A stretch of DNA of 64,000 bases from Bacteroidia bacterium. Its GTDB lineage: Bacteria > Bacteroidota > Bacteroidia > B-17B0 > Aurantibacillaceae. The stretch lies in contig JANYIQ010000279.1 of assembly GCA_025362575.1 (NCBI GenBank), positions 1 through 64,000 of the forward strand. The letters run 5' to 3'. The notes under the pieces were generated by a model. That model worked only from the letters and a program-made list of their open reading frames with translations, had not been told where the DNA came from and searched no databases. The position numbers and the translations under genes were made by a program. Of the stretch, positions 54,048 through 62,652 are shown piece after piece (position 1 is the stretch's first letter; each line of letters starts with the position of its first letter).

Positions 54048-55307
54048 TCATTCCCAGTGAAATATTTTTTTCTTCAATAAAAAACTATCCTGGTTAACTC
54101 TGGTAAAACCTATCGTTATGGTGTCAAAATTATGTATGCCCCACATGATCATATGTCCTTTTATGTGAACACTGTAATTGAAACGAAAGATATCAGTGCT
54201 GTCTTTGCTGTTGATCATTGTTCCGGTTTTGTGAACTGAATCAACATTTAATTTCATGTAGATCTTTTTTGAGCACATGTTTTCCAATCGTGCGTAATTT
54301 TTATACTGAACGATCAGGCGGTACCACCTGCCGCAATTGGTTTTGAGAGGCTCAAGGGTTTTACGATTCTTGCTAAAATCATCGGCGTAATAGATCCCGT
54401 ATAATGGCGGATGCGGACCTTCGTGATGTGCTTCATTAGCTTTGTTGTAACCGATCATGAAATTGTAAATGAAGCAAGGTCCAAGAATTAGAATTTTTAA
54501 ACCTTTCTGAATTAATTTCACGGTTTTATGCTGTTCTACGGGATAAAGATCAATTGCTTCGGCATCTTTGTTGTGGAAAAATAAATTATTAAGTCGAGGC
54601 AGATCAGGAGTTAACATAAAAATTCCCATTAAGGTTAATTCGCTTGAGAAGATCTTAACCACAATGTCGAAACAAAAATTCATCATCACTACATTTATCA
54701 TAATAGCCAAATAAAGTAATGTTCCTGCCATGCTCGTTTTACGAGATATTAAAAGTAGTCCTGCAAGAACTTCCAATCCACCCGTAAAATAATTATAAGC
54801 GGGCGAATAGCCCATGTATGCCCAGGCAAGTTGCATGGGCGAAAAATTGCCGAGGGGTTCAACAAGCTGTTCAAGATCAGGAAACGGAAACTGCGATTGA
54901 AAAATTTTAGCAAAACCATAAGTTAGGATCTCAAAGGCCATGTATATTCTAACAAAACTTGCGAAATAGAAATGAAGCTTCTGATAGTTCTCACGGCTTT
55001 TATCGATAACCGACCACAAAGCAGTTCCTACAAGTGCCATGTATAGAGCCGAGAAGGTTTGCACGAAAAAATATTTGCTGCTGTCTATTCCTTCAACATC
55101 AACCAAAAACAATTTTTTGCCTACCCACGGCACAATTTTTAACCAGATATCATTATAATGATCAAAAAGATTCTCGGTTCCCGGAATGAAATTAAGTGGC
55201 CAGGGAAAGATCAATAACGAAAAATAAAGCACACAAAACCTCAGAGCGATCTTTTCGTTCATTGCCCAGGGGTACGGACTTGGTTTTGATTCTTTTTCTT
55301 CAGTCAT
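54048..55307 (-). CDS. DoxX-family membrane protein
   Basis: A 419-residue protein. A short cytoplasmic N-terminus leads into about eight membrane helices over residues 20-290. The DoxX-like four-helix core is around YMAFEILTYGFAKIFQSQFPFPDLEQLVEPLGNFSPMQLAWAYMGYSPAYNYFTGGLEVLAGLLL. The C-terminal 130 residues are hydrophilic and beta-rich. DoxX proteins are quinone or thiosulfate-linked or redox-stress membrane proteins; the family is broad, and no role can be assigned here. Confidence 0.78.
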   Translation of the reverse strand: MTEEKESKPSPYPWAMNEKIALRFCVLYFSLLIFPWPLNFIPGTENLFDHYNDIWLKIVPWVGKKLFLVDVEGIDSSKYFFVQTFSALYMALVGTALWSVIDKSRENYQKLHFYFASFVRIYMAFEILTYGFAKIFQSQFPFPDLEQLVEPLGNFSPMQLAWAYMGYSPAYNYFTGGLEVLAGLLLISRKTSMAGTLLYLAIMINVVMMNFCFDIVVKIFSSELTLMGIFMLTPDLPRLNNLFFHNKDAEAIDLYPVEQHKTVKLIQKGLKILILGPCFIYNFMIGYNKANEAHHEGPHPPLYGIYYADDFSKNRKTLEPLKTNCGRWYRLIVQYKNYARLENMCSKKIYMKLNVDSVHKTGTMINSKDSTDIFRFNYSVHIKGHMIMWGIHNFDTITIGFTRVNQDSFLLKKKIFHWE

Positions 55308-55356
55308 GATTTTAGCAGACTAAAGGTATAAAAATTTAGAATATAGAAGAGCCCCT

Positions 55357-56526
55357 CTACTTAGAGGCGTTAACACTTATCTCTTTGGGATCAGCCTTAG
55401 GGGTGGCGTGCTTGAGCACATTGGAGATCAGCAATTCATTGAATTTTTGCGGTTCCTCAAAAACCGGACAGTGGGCCGAGTTCTCAAACAGGATCATTTC
55501 TTTGTAAGGGGCATTAATGGCGTTACAATATTCTTTGGTAATATCTGCACAGGTAACAAAATCGTGTTTGCCCTGAACAAAATAAACAGGAATTTCAAAT
55601 TGTAATGAGTTTGCCAGAAAGTTAATGGATAAGAACTGGTCATTCCATAATAATTTTTTTGAGCGATAGGTTCCGGCAAGATATTTTGCTTTGTCGCGAA
55701 CAGTGAATTCAGGCGCGAAGGTTGTGATCTTGGTCAATTGGTAGTGCGCATTCTTTTCATAAAAGATCCTGGCATTGCGTTCTATCCAGCTGTACATTTT
55801 AATGGCGTCCTTCAATAAAATATCGCCATTGATATTACGACTGAAATCGAACTGAGCAAATTTGGTGATCTCTTTTTTGTTTTCTTTGCGCTCAGCCAGT
55901 TTGTTAATGGTATCGTATGAAAGCTGTAAATTCTTTTTTGCATTCACAACTTGTCCAATACCAACATAAGCATAATAATCTTCAGGATATTTTTTTATGG
56001 TGATGATTCCTAAGATGGAACCCCAGGAGTGACCTACCAGAAAAATTTTTGGCTGCGTAAAACGCTTTTTAAGATATTGAGTTATTTCATGGGTATCATC
56101 AAGAATCTGATTTAAACTAAAAGATTCATCCGGAATGGAACCATGATTGGATTTCCCCGCTCCCCGCTGATCCCACATCACAACGGTATAATATTTCTCA
56201 AGGTCTTTATTATAATGACGAAGAAGCGGCATTTCGCTGGTGCCCGGACCACCGTGTAAAAACAGTAAAACAGGATTCGAAGGATTTTCGCTGCGAATGA
56301 GAACCCACTGTTCAACACCGCCGATCTTGATTTTTTTAAGTTCATTTATCGGCTTAATGTTTACTAAACTTGTGTGACGGATCTTTGGGGTATAACCACA
56401 AGATGCCATTAAAAGGATAAGGAAAAAGGCAATGGATATTTTAGCAATACTTTTAATAGAGAGTAAGATTACGAAAATTTTGCTTTTTCTCAAGAAAACA
56501 GCTTTTAAATACCTGTAATTTAACAT
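55357..56526 (-). CDS. alpha/beta-fold hydrolase lipoprotein (proline iminopeptidase-like)
   Basis: A 389-residue protein. A hydrophobic signal with lipobox LMASC at about residue 43 suggests a membrane-tethered form; a start inside the first 20 residues is possible, because 42 residues is long for a lipoprotein signal. The alpha/beta hydrolase core has LFLHGGPGTSEM and MWDQRGAGKSNHG, the nucleophile Ser in GHSWGS, a late Asp in VQGKHDFVTCADI and His in ENSAHCPVFEEP. The HGGPG and DQRGAG motifs mark the prolyl aminopeptidase-like group. Actual substrate unknown. Confidence 0.83.
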   Translation of the reverse strand: MLNYRYLKAVFLRKSKIFVILLSIKSIAKISIAFFLILLMASCGYTPKIRHTSLVNIKPINELKKIKIGGVEQWVLIRSENPSNPVLLFLHGGPGTSEMPLLRHYNKDLEKYYTVVMWDQRGAGKSNHGSIPDESFSLNQILDDTHEITQYLKKRFTQPKIFLVGHSWGSILGIITIKKYPEDYYAYVGIGQVVNAKKNLQLSYDTINKLAERKENKKEITKFAQFDFSRNINGDILLKDAIKMYSWIERNARIFYEKNAHYQLTKITTFAPEFTVRDKAKYLAGTYRSKKLLWNDQFLSINFLANSLQFEIPVYFVQGKHDFVTCADITKEYCNAINAPYKEMILFENSAHCPVFEEPQKFNELLISNVLKHATPKADPKEISVNASK

Positions 56527-56572
56527 CTAAACAAGGTTTAGGCGATTTGAGATAAAAAAGAAGGCCTCGCAA

Positions 56573-57958
56573 TTATTTTTTAGATAATTTATTTAAACTC
56601 TTCTCAATGTAATTTTCATTGGTCATTAATGCCGTTTGAATTTTTTTGGCGTAATGAATGCTGTCTAATATTTCCCTCTGTTTTTCTTCAATGATCGTTT
56701 TTTGAAGTCGTGTTGTTTTTAAAGTTCTGAAAACAAAAGCGGCGAAGATGATCACAATAATAAAGCCAAGCGCAACGGCAATTATGATGATCTGTTGAAA
56801 ATGGCTTTTTTCTTCGGCAATGGCTCGTTCTTTTTCCTGTTGCTCTTTAATGATGGCTTCTTTTTTATCGAATTCGTATTTTAAATGATTTTTTATTCCC
56901 GCACGATGTGTTTCCTGATTTACAATACTGTCTCGGTAAATAATATATTGTTTGTAATGTTGAAATGCGCTTGCGTAATTTCCGCCGGCCGAATCAATTC
57001 TCGAGATCAGTCGTTCTGCATTTCTTGTGTTTTCAGGCAGTCTAAGTTTTTTCGAAAGTACGAGTGAACTATCTGTATAGCCAAGCGCCAGTTTCAAATT
57101 ATTGGCTTTGCCGAGTTTAAATTTTATATGCGATAATCCGCCTGCAGGAACATCTTTTTTAGAAGAGAGATCAAGATAAACCACTCCAATGTTATGAAGA
57201 GAAGCAACAATGCCCTGCTTATCGTCGATCTCTTCACGGATCTTTAAACTCCTGATGTAATAGTCCAATGCTTTAAAAATATCACCTTCATGAAAATAGG
57301 CCCCTCCAATGTTATTTAGCGAATAAGCAATTCCCAATTTATCCCCGATCTCTTCCTGAAGCTTCATGCTCTTACCATAATATACGAGAGATTTGTGCAT
57401 GTTATTTTGCTTGTAATAAACACTTCCTATATTGTTCAGTGAATGAGCAATGCCTTCTTTATCACCTATCTTTTCGCGTATCTCGAGGCTTTTGAGACCA
57501 TATTCAAGCGCTTTGTTCATGTCGTTCTGGTTGTGATACATGGCCCCCATATTACCAAGCAATTCGGCAACGCCAAGCTGACTTCCAACCTCCTGCTGTA
57601 ATTTTAGGCTTTGACCGAAATAATCAAGTGCTTTTGGAATATCGCCCTGATTATTATAAATGAAGGCAAGATTATTGTAGGCCTCTGCCAAACCTTTTTT
57701 TCCTTTTCGTATTATGCTTTCGTTTTTGTCTTGCAACAGTTTTTCGGAAAGCTGAAGCATTTGATCATTATACAAAGGCCACACTTTATCATCGCTCACA
57801 TTTTCGATCAGAGATAACAGGATATTTATTTTGATGGTATCGTTCTTGCTTTTGTTCAAAGCATTAACAAGCGAATCGATGTTTTGCGCCTGCGTAAAAA
57901 AGCTAATGTAAAAAAGAGGCAGAAGAAAAAAATATTTATGAGCTTTAGCGGATAACAT
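56573..57958 (-). CDS. TPR sensor ending at the SpoIIE linker (headless form 1)
   Basis: The 461-residue product starts at the ATG giving MLSAKAHKYFFLLPLFYISF, a signal or anchor; a start six codons earlier is possible. About residues 85-260 carry five TPR-like repeats (NNIGSVYYKQNNMHKSLVYYGKSMKLQEEIGDK type). A membrane helix (about 385-405) is followed by a coiled coil and the linker REILDSIHYAKKIQTALM. In related proteins this linker leads into a PP2C SpoIIE domain; here the protein ends 20 residues later (ENYIEKSLNKLSKK). It may act through a partner phosphatase. Confidence 0.8.
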   Translation of the reverse strand: MLSAKAHKYFFLLPLFYISFFTQAQNIDSLVNALNKSKNDTIKINILLSLIENVSDDKVWPLYNDQMLQLSEKLLQDKNESIIRKGKKGLAEAYNNLAFIYNNQGDIPKALDYFGQSLKLQQEVGSQLGVAELLGNMGAMYHNQNDMNKALEYGLKSLEIREKIGDKEGIAHSLNNIGSVYYKQNNMHKSLVYYGKSMKLQEEIGDKLGIAYSLNNIGGAYFHEGDIFKALDYYIRSLKIREEIDDKQGIVASLHNIGVVYLDLSSKKDVPAGGLSHIKFKLGKANNLKLALGYTDSSLVLSKKLRLPENTRNAERLISRIDSAGGNYASAFQHYKQYIIYRDSIVNQETHRAGIKNHLKYEFDKKEAIIKEQQEKERAIAEEKSHFQQIIIIAVALGFIIVIIFAAFVFRTLKTTRLQKTIIEEKQREILDSIHYAKKIQTALMTNENYIEKSLNKLSKK

Positions 57959-57998
57959 CGTGCTAAAAATAAACATTTAAAGCGATAATTACATGGGT

Positions 57999-58532
57999 TT
58001 ATTTGGAATTAATAGAGTCCTTCGCGATCAAATAAATAAAATTCAGATTATTCTGTTCACCGTAATAACTCATTTGCTGTTCGGCAATTTTTTGAGCACC
58101 TAATTTTTGAATTGCTTTTTGCGAGCGGATGTTGTGCGCGCCGATATGAAATACAACATTATCAACGAACTTAAAGGCGTGCTCCAGCATTAATTTTTTT
58201 AAAGCAGCGTTATGTCCTTTGCCCCAACAATTGCGACTCACAAAGGTGTAACCAATGGAGATCAGACTTTTCTCTTTATCATAGCCGTAAAAGCGAGAAC
58301 TGCCAATGACTTCACCTGTTTTAGCATCGTAAACTAAAAATGCACCTTTCGATTCAAGAGCACCTTTAAAGAATATTTCAAACACTTCTCTTTTATACCG
58401 GTCTTTATTCGGGTGTTGTTCCCAAAGCAACGGATCGTTTGCAACGGCATAGAGTTTTTCAAGATCATTTTCTCCAAGGGGAAAGATCTTTACGAATTCG
58501 TTTTGAAGAGATGGTTGTAATTCAAATGACAT
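57999..58532 (-). CDS. GNAT-family N-acetyltransferase
   Basis: A 177-residue acetyltransferase of the RimJ/RimL-like group. The acetyl-CoA site has SIGYTFVSRNCWGKGHNAALKKLMLEHAF, a normal motif A (Q/RxxGxG/A like) with the following helix; NVVFHIGAHNIRSQKAIQKLGAQKIAEQ is the motif B end. The substrate may be a protein N-terminus or an amino acid. It lies between two TPR genes on the same strand, within short gaps. Confidence 0.87.
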   Translation of the reverse strand: MSFELQPSLQNEFVKIFPLGENDLEKLYAVANDPLLWEQHPNKDRYKREVFEIFFKGALESKGAFLVYDAKTGEVIGSSRFYGYDKEKSLISIGYTFVSRNCWGKGHNAALKKLMLEHAFKFVDNVVFHIGAHNIRSQKAIQKLGAQKIAEQQMSYYGEQNNLNFIYLIAKDSINSK

Positions 58533-58542
58533 GAGAAGATGT

Positions 58543-59907
58543 TTATTTTTTCTTTTCTAATCTCTCCAGTTCCTTTTCAAAAAATGTTTCGTTGGGTAAA
58601 AGACTTGCTTGTATGCGTTTGGCATAGTGAATGGAATCTAAGATCTCTTTTTGTTTATCTTCGATAACAGCATAAGCCTGCTCTATCTTTTTATTTTTTT
58701 CATCCAAGGCCATATTCGCTTTACGTTTCAGACGGTAGGCATAGAATACAAATACACCAAAGCCGGCAAATAAAATAGAACCAATAGTAAAGGAAATGAT
58801 CATGATCCTGTTCTTTTTTAATTCCAGATATTGAATGCCTTTTTCGGAAGTGAGTAGTTTTATTTCTTTCTCTTTATTTTCGTTCTCATATTTCGCCGCC
58901 AGTTCATTCAGCATTTTAGCATTCTCGTGATTGTAAATGCTGTCCTTAACGCCTGTATACCTTTGATAAAAGGCATAGGCTTTTTCGAAATTCTTTAGTT
59001 TTCCAAAAGCCAATGAAATGCTTTGAAAAGCGTAACTTGTGTATTGCAGATAATTTTCTTTCTGACAAATAGATAATGCCTTTTCGTAAAAGCCAATGCT
59101 TTCGCTGTATTTTTTTTGTTCATAAAAAACATCACCGAGGTTTATAATGGCAAGCGCCCCATCCATTTTATTATTATTACGATGGGCCAGTTCATAAGCG
59201 CTTTCAAGATAGTCTTTGGCAGTTTTGTAGTCTTTTTGATTCATGGCCACAACGCCCATGTTTATGAGTGTTGAAGGAATGGCAATGCTGTCTCCGGCTT
59301 CTTTTTTTATTTTCAGAGACTTATCATAATATTTTAGGGCTTCTTCGTAGTTGCCGCTTTCTTCGTTCTTTATACCCAGGTTGTTGTAACAATTCGCCAA
59401 ACCTTTTTTATCGTTAATTAGGAGATCGATAATAATGGATTTTTTGAAATAGTTTTCGGCCATGGCATATTGCCTCTGTTTTAAAAATATGGTACCAATG
59501 TTATTATAGGTTGATGATAATAATTTTTTGTTGGCTACATCTGCTTTTTCTTCGCCTTCTTTGAGCCCCGATAACAAAGCCGCAGAACGCAAATAAAATT
59601 TAAGCGATTGTGTGTAATTGCCTTTATAAAAATGGATCACGCCAATGTTATTACTGGCAGTGAGTTTACCGGTTAAAAAATTTATTTTTTCGGAAAGTAA
59701 TAATGCTTGTTGTGCAATTTTTAAAGCTGAATCGGAATTGTTTGTATTAAAATGCCAGAACATGGCATTGAGTGAATTTACTTTTTGTGTGTCGGAACTC
59801 GCATTAGTGTAACGTTTGTAAACCGAATCTAAGGAGCGGTTTTGTGCCAGCGCACTTGTGAAAAGAGCCAAGATGAAAACGAAAATAAAGACTATGTTCT
59901 TGAGCAT
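58543..59907 (-). CDS. TPR sensor ending at the SpoIIE linker (headless form 2)
   Basis: A 454-residue protein with a signal peptide (to about residue 22, SALAQ). It carries about seven TPR-type repeats across residues 45-315 (AMAENYFKKSIIIDLLINDKKGLANCYNNLGIK), a membrane helix (about 370-390) and a coiled coil leading to DKQKEILDSIHYAKRIQASLLPNE. It ends 15 residues later (ELERLEKKK) with no phosphatase domain. The layout is nearly that of the gene at 56573-57958. It is followed by GNAT and the other TPR gene in the same direction, so a common operon is possible. Confidence 0.8.
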   Translation of the reverse strand: MLKNIVFIFVFILALFTSALAQNRSLDSVYKRYTNASSDTQKVNSLNAMFWHFNTNNSDSALKIAQQALLLSEKINFLTGKLTASNNIGVIHFYKGNYTQSLKFYLRSAALLSGLKEGEEKADVANKKLLSSTYNNIGTIFLKQRQYAMAENYFKKSIIIDLLINDKKGLANCYNNLGIKNEESGNYEEALKYYDKSLKIKKEAGDSIAIPSTLINMGVVAMNQKDYKTAKDYLESAYELAHRNNNKMDGALAIINLGDVFYEQKKYSESIGFYEKALSICQKENYLQYTSYAFQSISLAFGKLKNFEKAYAFYQRYTGVKDSIYNHENAKMLNELAAKYENENKEKEIKLLTSEKGIQYLELKKNRIMIISFTIGSILFAGFGVFVFYAYRLKRKANMALDEKNKKIEQAYAVIEDKQKEILDSIHYAKRIQASLLPNETFFEKELERLEKKK

Positions 59908-60013
59908 GGTTTACCTCGCTAATATAACATAATTTACTCTTGCGACAGGAATATTATATTTGGACGAATTACCCTTCAATTAAGGAATAGGTAAGTCCAA
60001 ATAACTGAGTAAT

Positions 60014-60469
60014 TTATACTGCGGGGCTTTGAATTCCTTTATTTTTTGAGATCCATTTCATGGCCATTTCTTCTGAATCGAATAAATTGGTTGGGTATTT
60101 GGGCTTGTTCTTTTTTAAGGAGATGTATAATTTACCAAAAAGACGCTGCGGAAAACTATGCACCACAATAGCAAGAGAATTTTGATTTTGAAAGCCGACT
60201 CTTTCAAACATTTCCATTTCACGCGCCTCTTTACTTACTCCGCCGTATAATCCGGGTATTACTAAAACATGGTAAGCAACTTTGCCGTTATTGGTGAGCC
60301 GTGCAACTGCATCATGAATGTCAATTTGATCCTGTGCTTCCACCTGGTATTCATCCTGCTTAAAGCGTATTTCAAGCACGCCATCGTTTCGCACACTTAC
60401 TTTTGTTAATGAAGTTTCTTCTGAATCTAAATATTCAAAAGCAATAGTTCTATTTATCAATAACGACAT
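60014..60469 (-). CDS. STAS-like small cytoplasmic protein (copy 3)
   Basis: A 151-residue protein of the same pattern as the genes at 14318-14698 and 14702-15115: EIRFKQDEYQVEAQDQIDIHDAVARLTNNGK, YHVLVIPGLYGGVSKEAREMEMFER, LAIVVHSFPQRLFGKLYISLKKNKPKYPTNLFDSEEMAMKWI. It is likely a STAS/SEC14-type alpha-beta protein of the DUF7793 kind. It lies upstream of two TPR proteins with the SpoIIE linker, on the same strand. Role in partner switching is inference. Confidence 0.65.
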   Translation of the reverse strand: MSLLINRTIAFEYLDSEETSLTKVSVRNDGVLEIRFKQDEYQVEAQDQIDIHDAVARLTNNGKVAYHVLVIPGLYGGVSKEAREMEMFERVGFQNQNSLAIVVHSFPQRLFGKLYISLKKNKPKYPTNLFDSEEMAMKWISKNKGIQSPAV

Positions 60470-60486
60470 TTATTTTTATTATTCTA

Positions 60487-60660
60487 ATGGCAATACGTGG
60501 TTCTATGAAGCAAAAAAAATACTTATTTGAAGATAAGCTAAATTTTTTGAACATCCAATTTTCAGGGATGAGGGTTGAGACAGTTAAAGAAATGGAATTG
60601 CCTCGTAATTGTTTAATTTTATTGAGGAAGCAAGATCAGATCACAATTAAAATACCTTGA
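60487..60660 (+). CDS. possible 57-residue small protein
   Basis: A short reading frame from ATG 60487 to TGA 60658-60660, divergent from the STAS-like gene. The peptide is rich in Lys/Glu/Leu/Ile (FEDKLNFLNIQFSGMRVETV, LPRNCLILLRKQ) and has a plausible small alpha-beta composition. No promoter or family match is visible. It occupies otherwise gene-free DNA before the tRNA. Low confidence. Confidence 0.3.
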   Translation: MAIRGSMKQKKYLFEDKLNFLNIQFSGMRVETVKEMELPRNCLILLRKQDQITIKIP

Positions 60661-60778
60661 GGAAAAGCAGAAGCAATAGCAAGAAAAGACAGATAAACGG
60701 GAAGCTTTTTTCAGGGACTAGCCCTAAATTGAGACCAAAAGGGCTAAAATTCTTTTTTCAGTAATAATAAAATAATAT

Positions 60779-60786
60779 TATATTTG
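60779..60786 (+). promoter_or_regulatory. TAnnTTTG promoter element of tRNA-Pro
   Basis: TATATTTG is a consensus match 22 bases before the 5' end of the tRNA. Upstream is A/T-rich DNA and an AGCCCT/AGGGCT inverted repeat (60720-60745). Confidence 0.55.
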
Positions 60787-60808
60787 CACTCTCAAATTTT
60801 GAGGAGTT

Positions 60809-60886
60809 CGGGGTGTAGCGTAGCCCGGTTATCGCGCCTGCTTTGGGAGCAGGAGGTCGCAAGTTCGAATCTTGCCACCCCGACCA
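60809..60886 (+). tRNA. tRNA-Pro (anticodon TGG)
   Basis: A full cloverleaf: acceptor CGGGGTG (60809-60815) with CACCCCG (60876-60882), D stem GCG/CGC, anticodon stem CCTGC/GCAGG with loop TTTGGGA giving anticodon TGG, T stem GCAAG/CTTGC with TTCGAAT loop, and an encoded CCA (60884-60886). The C1-G72 pair is typical of bacterial proline tRNAs. It stands alone between the small ORF and guaA. Confidence 0.97.
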
Positions 60887-60891
60887 AAATC

Positions 60892-60920
60892 AAAGCCTTC
60901 ACATTGTGGAGGCTTTTTTT
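60892..60920 (+). terminator. terminator of the tRNA transcript
   Basis: AAAGCCTTCAC (60892-60902) pairs with GTGGAGGCTTT (60906-60916; one G-T pair) around a 3-base loop, followed by a run of T. Confidence 0.87.
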
Positions 60921-61013
60921 GTTCCCAGACCTTAAAAAACAAGCTTTTTTATAAATACTTAAAAAATCCCTGTTTTTCACTGTTTTTGGCCTTTTCCGAC
61001 CCGTTTTTAATCG

Positions 61014-61021
61014 TATTTTTG
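61014..61021 (+). promoter_or_regulatory. TAnnTTTG promoter element close to the guaA start
   Basis: TATTTTTG is a consensus match only 11 bases before the guaA ATG, so the leader would be a few bases at most. A TTTG about 25 bases further upstream (60985-60988) is a poor -33 candidate. Confidence 0.35.
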
Positions 61022-61031
61022 TTTGCTTATT

Positions 61032-62561
61032 ATGCAAGAACAGATTTTAATCCTCGATTTCGGCTCACAATATACGCAGCTTATAGCCAGGCGTTTACGC
61101 GAACTAAATGTATACTGTGAGATCCATCCTTATAACAAGGTTCCAACAATAACCCCCAACATTAAAGGCGTCATTCTTTCCGGTTCACCTCACAGTGTCC
61201 GCGAAGAAAACGCCCCACAGCCAGATCTATCCAACATTAAAGGTAAATTGCCTTTGTTAGGTGTTTGCTACGGCGCACAATTGCTTGCCCATTTTTACGG
61301 CGGCGAAGTTGGCAAGTCCAATTCACGTGAATATGGTCGCGCGCATTTAGAATTAGTTGATCCAAAAAATAAATTACTTAACGGCTTAACTCAGGATAAA
61401 GAAGTTTGGATGAGCCATGCAGATACCATTTTAAAAATTCCTGCCAATTATAAGATTATTGCCAGTACGCGCGATGTTAAAGTGGCCGCTTACGCCATCG
61501 ACGCAGAAGAAACTTATTGCATACAATTTCATCCGGAGGTTTATCACACAACAGAAGGATCACGATTACTCAAAAATTTCGTTTACGATATTTGCGGCTG
61601 CAAAGGTTCATGGACCCCTGTTTCATTTATTGAAACAACAATTGCTGATCTTAAAACACAATTAGGTGATGATAAAGTTATTTTAGGATTATCGGGTGGT
61701 GTTGACAGCAGTGTTGCTGCCATGTTATTGCATCAGGCTGTTGGAAAAAATTTGCATTGCATTTTTGTTGATAATGGTTTGCTTCGCAAGAATGAATTTG
61801 AAAGCGTTCTGGATTCATACAAACACATGGGCTTAAACGTAAAAGGTGTGAATGCAAAACAATTATTTTATGATGCGCTCAAAGGATTGTCAGACCCTGA
61901 ATTAAAACGTAAAGCCATTGGTAAAGTATTTATTGATGTGTTCGATAAAGAATCGAAATTAGATAAGGATGCTAAATGGCTTGGGCAAGGAACCATTTAT
62001 CCTGACGTGATCGAAAGTGTTTCGGTGAAAGGCCCGAGCGCTACAATTAAATCTCATCACAATGTTGGTGGTTTGCCTGATTACATGAAACTAAAAGTAG
62101 TTGAGCCCCTTCGCAGTTTGTTTAAAGATGAAGTGCGTCGCGTTGGTAAAGCGCTTGGTCTTGATGAAAATATTTTAAATCGCCATCCTTTTCCCGGCCC
62201 TGGTTTAGCAATAAGAATTCTTGGAGACATTACCGAAGACAAAGTAAAAATTTTACAGGAAGTTGATGCCATTTATATTGACGGATTAAAACATCATGGT
62301 TTATATAATCAGGTATGGCAGGCCGGTGCAATTTTACTGAACGTTCAAAGTGTTGGTGTAATGGGCGACGAAAGAACTTATGAGAACGCGGTTGCGCTTC
62401 GTGCTGTTTCATCAACAGACGGAATGACGGCAGACTGGTGCCATTTGCCATATGAATTTTTAGCAAAGATGAGCAATGAGATCATCAATAAAGTTAGAGG
62501 TGTGAACAGAGTGGTTTATGACATAAGTTCGAAACCGCCTGCAACAATTGAGTGGGAGTAA
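61032..62561 (+). CDS. guaA: GMP synthase (glutamine-hydrolysing)
   Basis: A 509-residue enzyme converting XMP to GMP. The class I amidotransferase domain (1-190) has the nucleophile Cys in [10 protein letters not shown], and His and Glu in [10 protein letters not shown]. The ATP-pyrophosphatase domain has the P-loop [11 protein letters not shown], then GLLRKNEFE and [14 protein letters not shown]. The C-terminal dimerisation domain ends with [14 protein letters not shown], the conserved end of the family. The ATG giving [15 protein letters not shown] was chosen; a start three codons earlier is not supported by alignment habit. Confidence 0.97.
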   Translation: MQEQILILDFGSQYTQLIARRLRELNVYCEIHPYNKVPTITPNIKGVILSGSPHSVREENAPQPDLSNIKGKLPLLGVCYGAQLLAHFYGGEVGKSNSREYGRAHLELVDPKNKLLNGLTQDKEVWMSHADTILKIPANYKIIASTRDVKVAAYAIDAEETYCIQFHPEVYHTTEGSRLLKNFVYDICGCKGSWTPVSFIETTIADLKTQLGDDKVILGLSGGVDSSVAAMLLHQAVGKNLHCIFVDNGLLRKNEFESVLDSYKHMGLNVKGVNAKQLFYDALKGLSDPELKRKAIGKVFIDVFDKESKLDKDAKWLGQGTIYPDVIESVSVKGPSATIKSHHNVGGLPDYMKLKVVEPLRSLFKDEVRRVGKALGLDENILNRHPFPGPGLAIRILGDITEDKVKILQEVDAIYIDGLKHHGLYNQVWQAGAILLNVQSVGVMGDERTYENAVALRAVSSTDGMTADWCHLPYEFLAKMSNEIINKVRGVNRVVYDISSKPPATIEWE

Positions 62562-62567
62562 GAGGAA

Positions 62568-62652
62568 TTATGAATGTTGAATTATAAATGATGAATTATG
62601 AATTGAGCCTCTGTGCAACTCTGTGTTCTCCGTGCCTCCGTGGTTTTAAAAA
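62568..62652. repeat. two degenerate repeat arrays after guaA
   Basis: First, about 62568-62607, an array of GAATTATGAAT-like units. Second, 62609-62642, four spaced heptamers CTCTGTG, CTCTGTG, CTCCGTG, CTCCGTG. Both types are known to me as degenerate intergenic arrays of Bacteroidota and other bacteria. No hairpin or coding function is evident. Confidence 0.6.

Noticed and set aside
62568-62642. CRISPR-like direct repeats after guaA
   Set aside because: Units are 7-11 bases without spacers of constant size and without cas genes.
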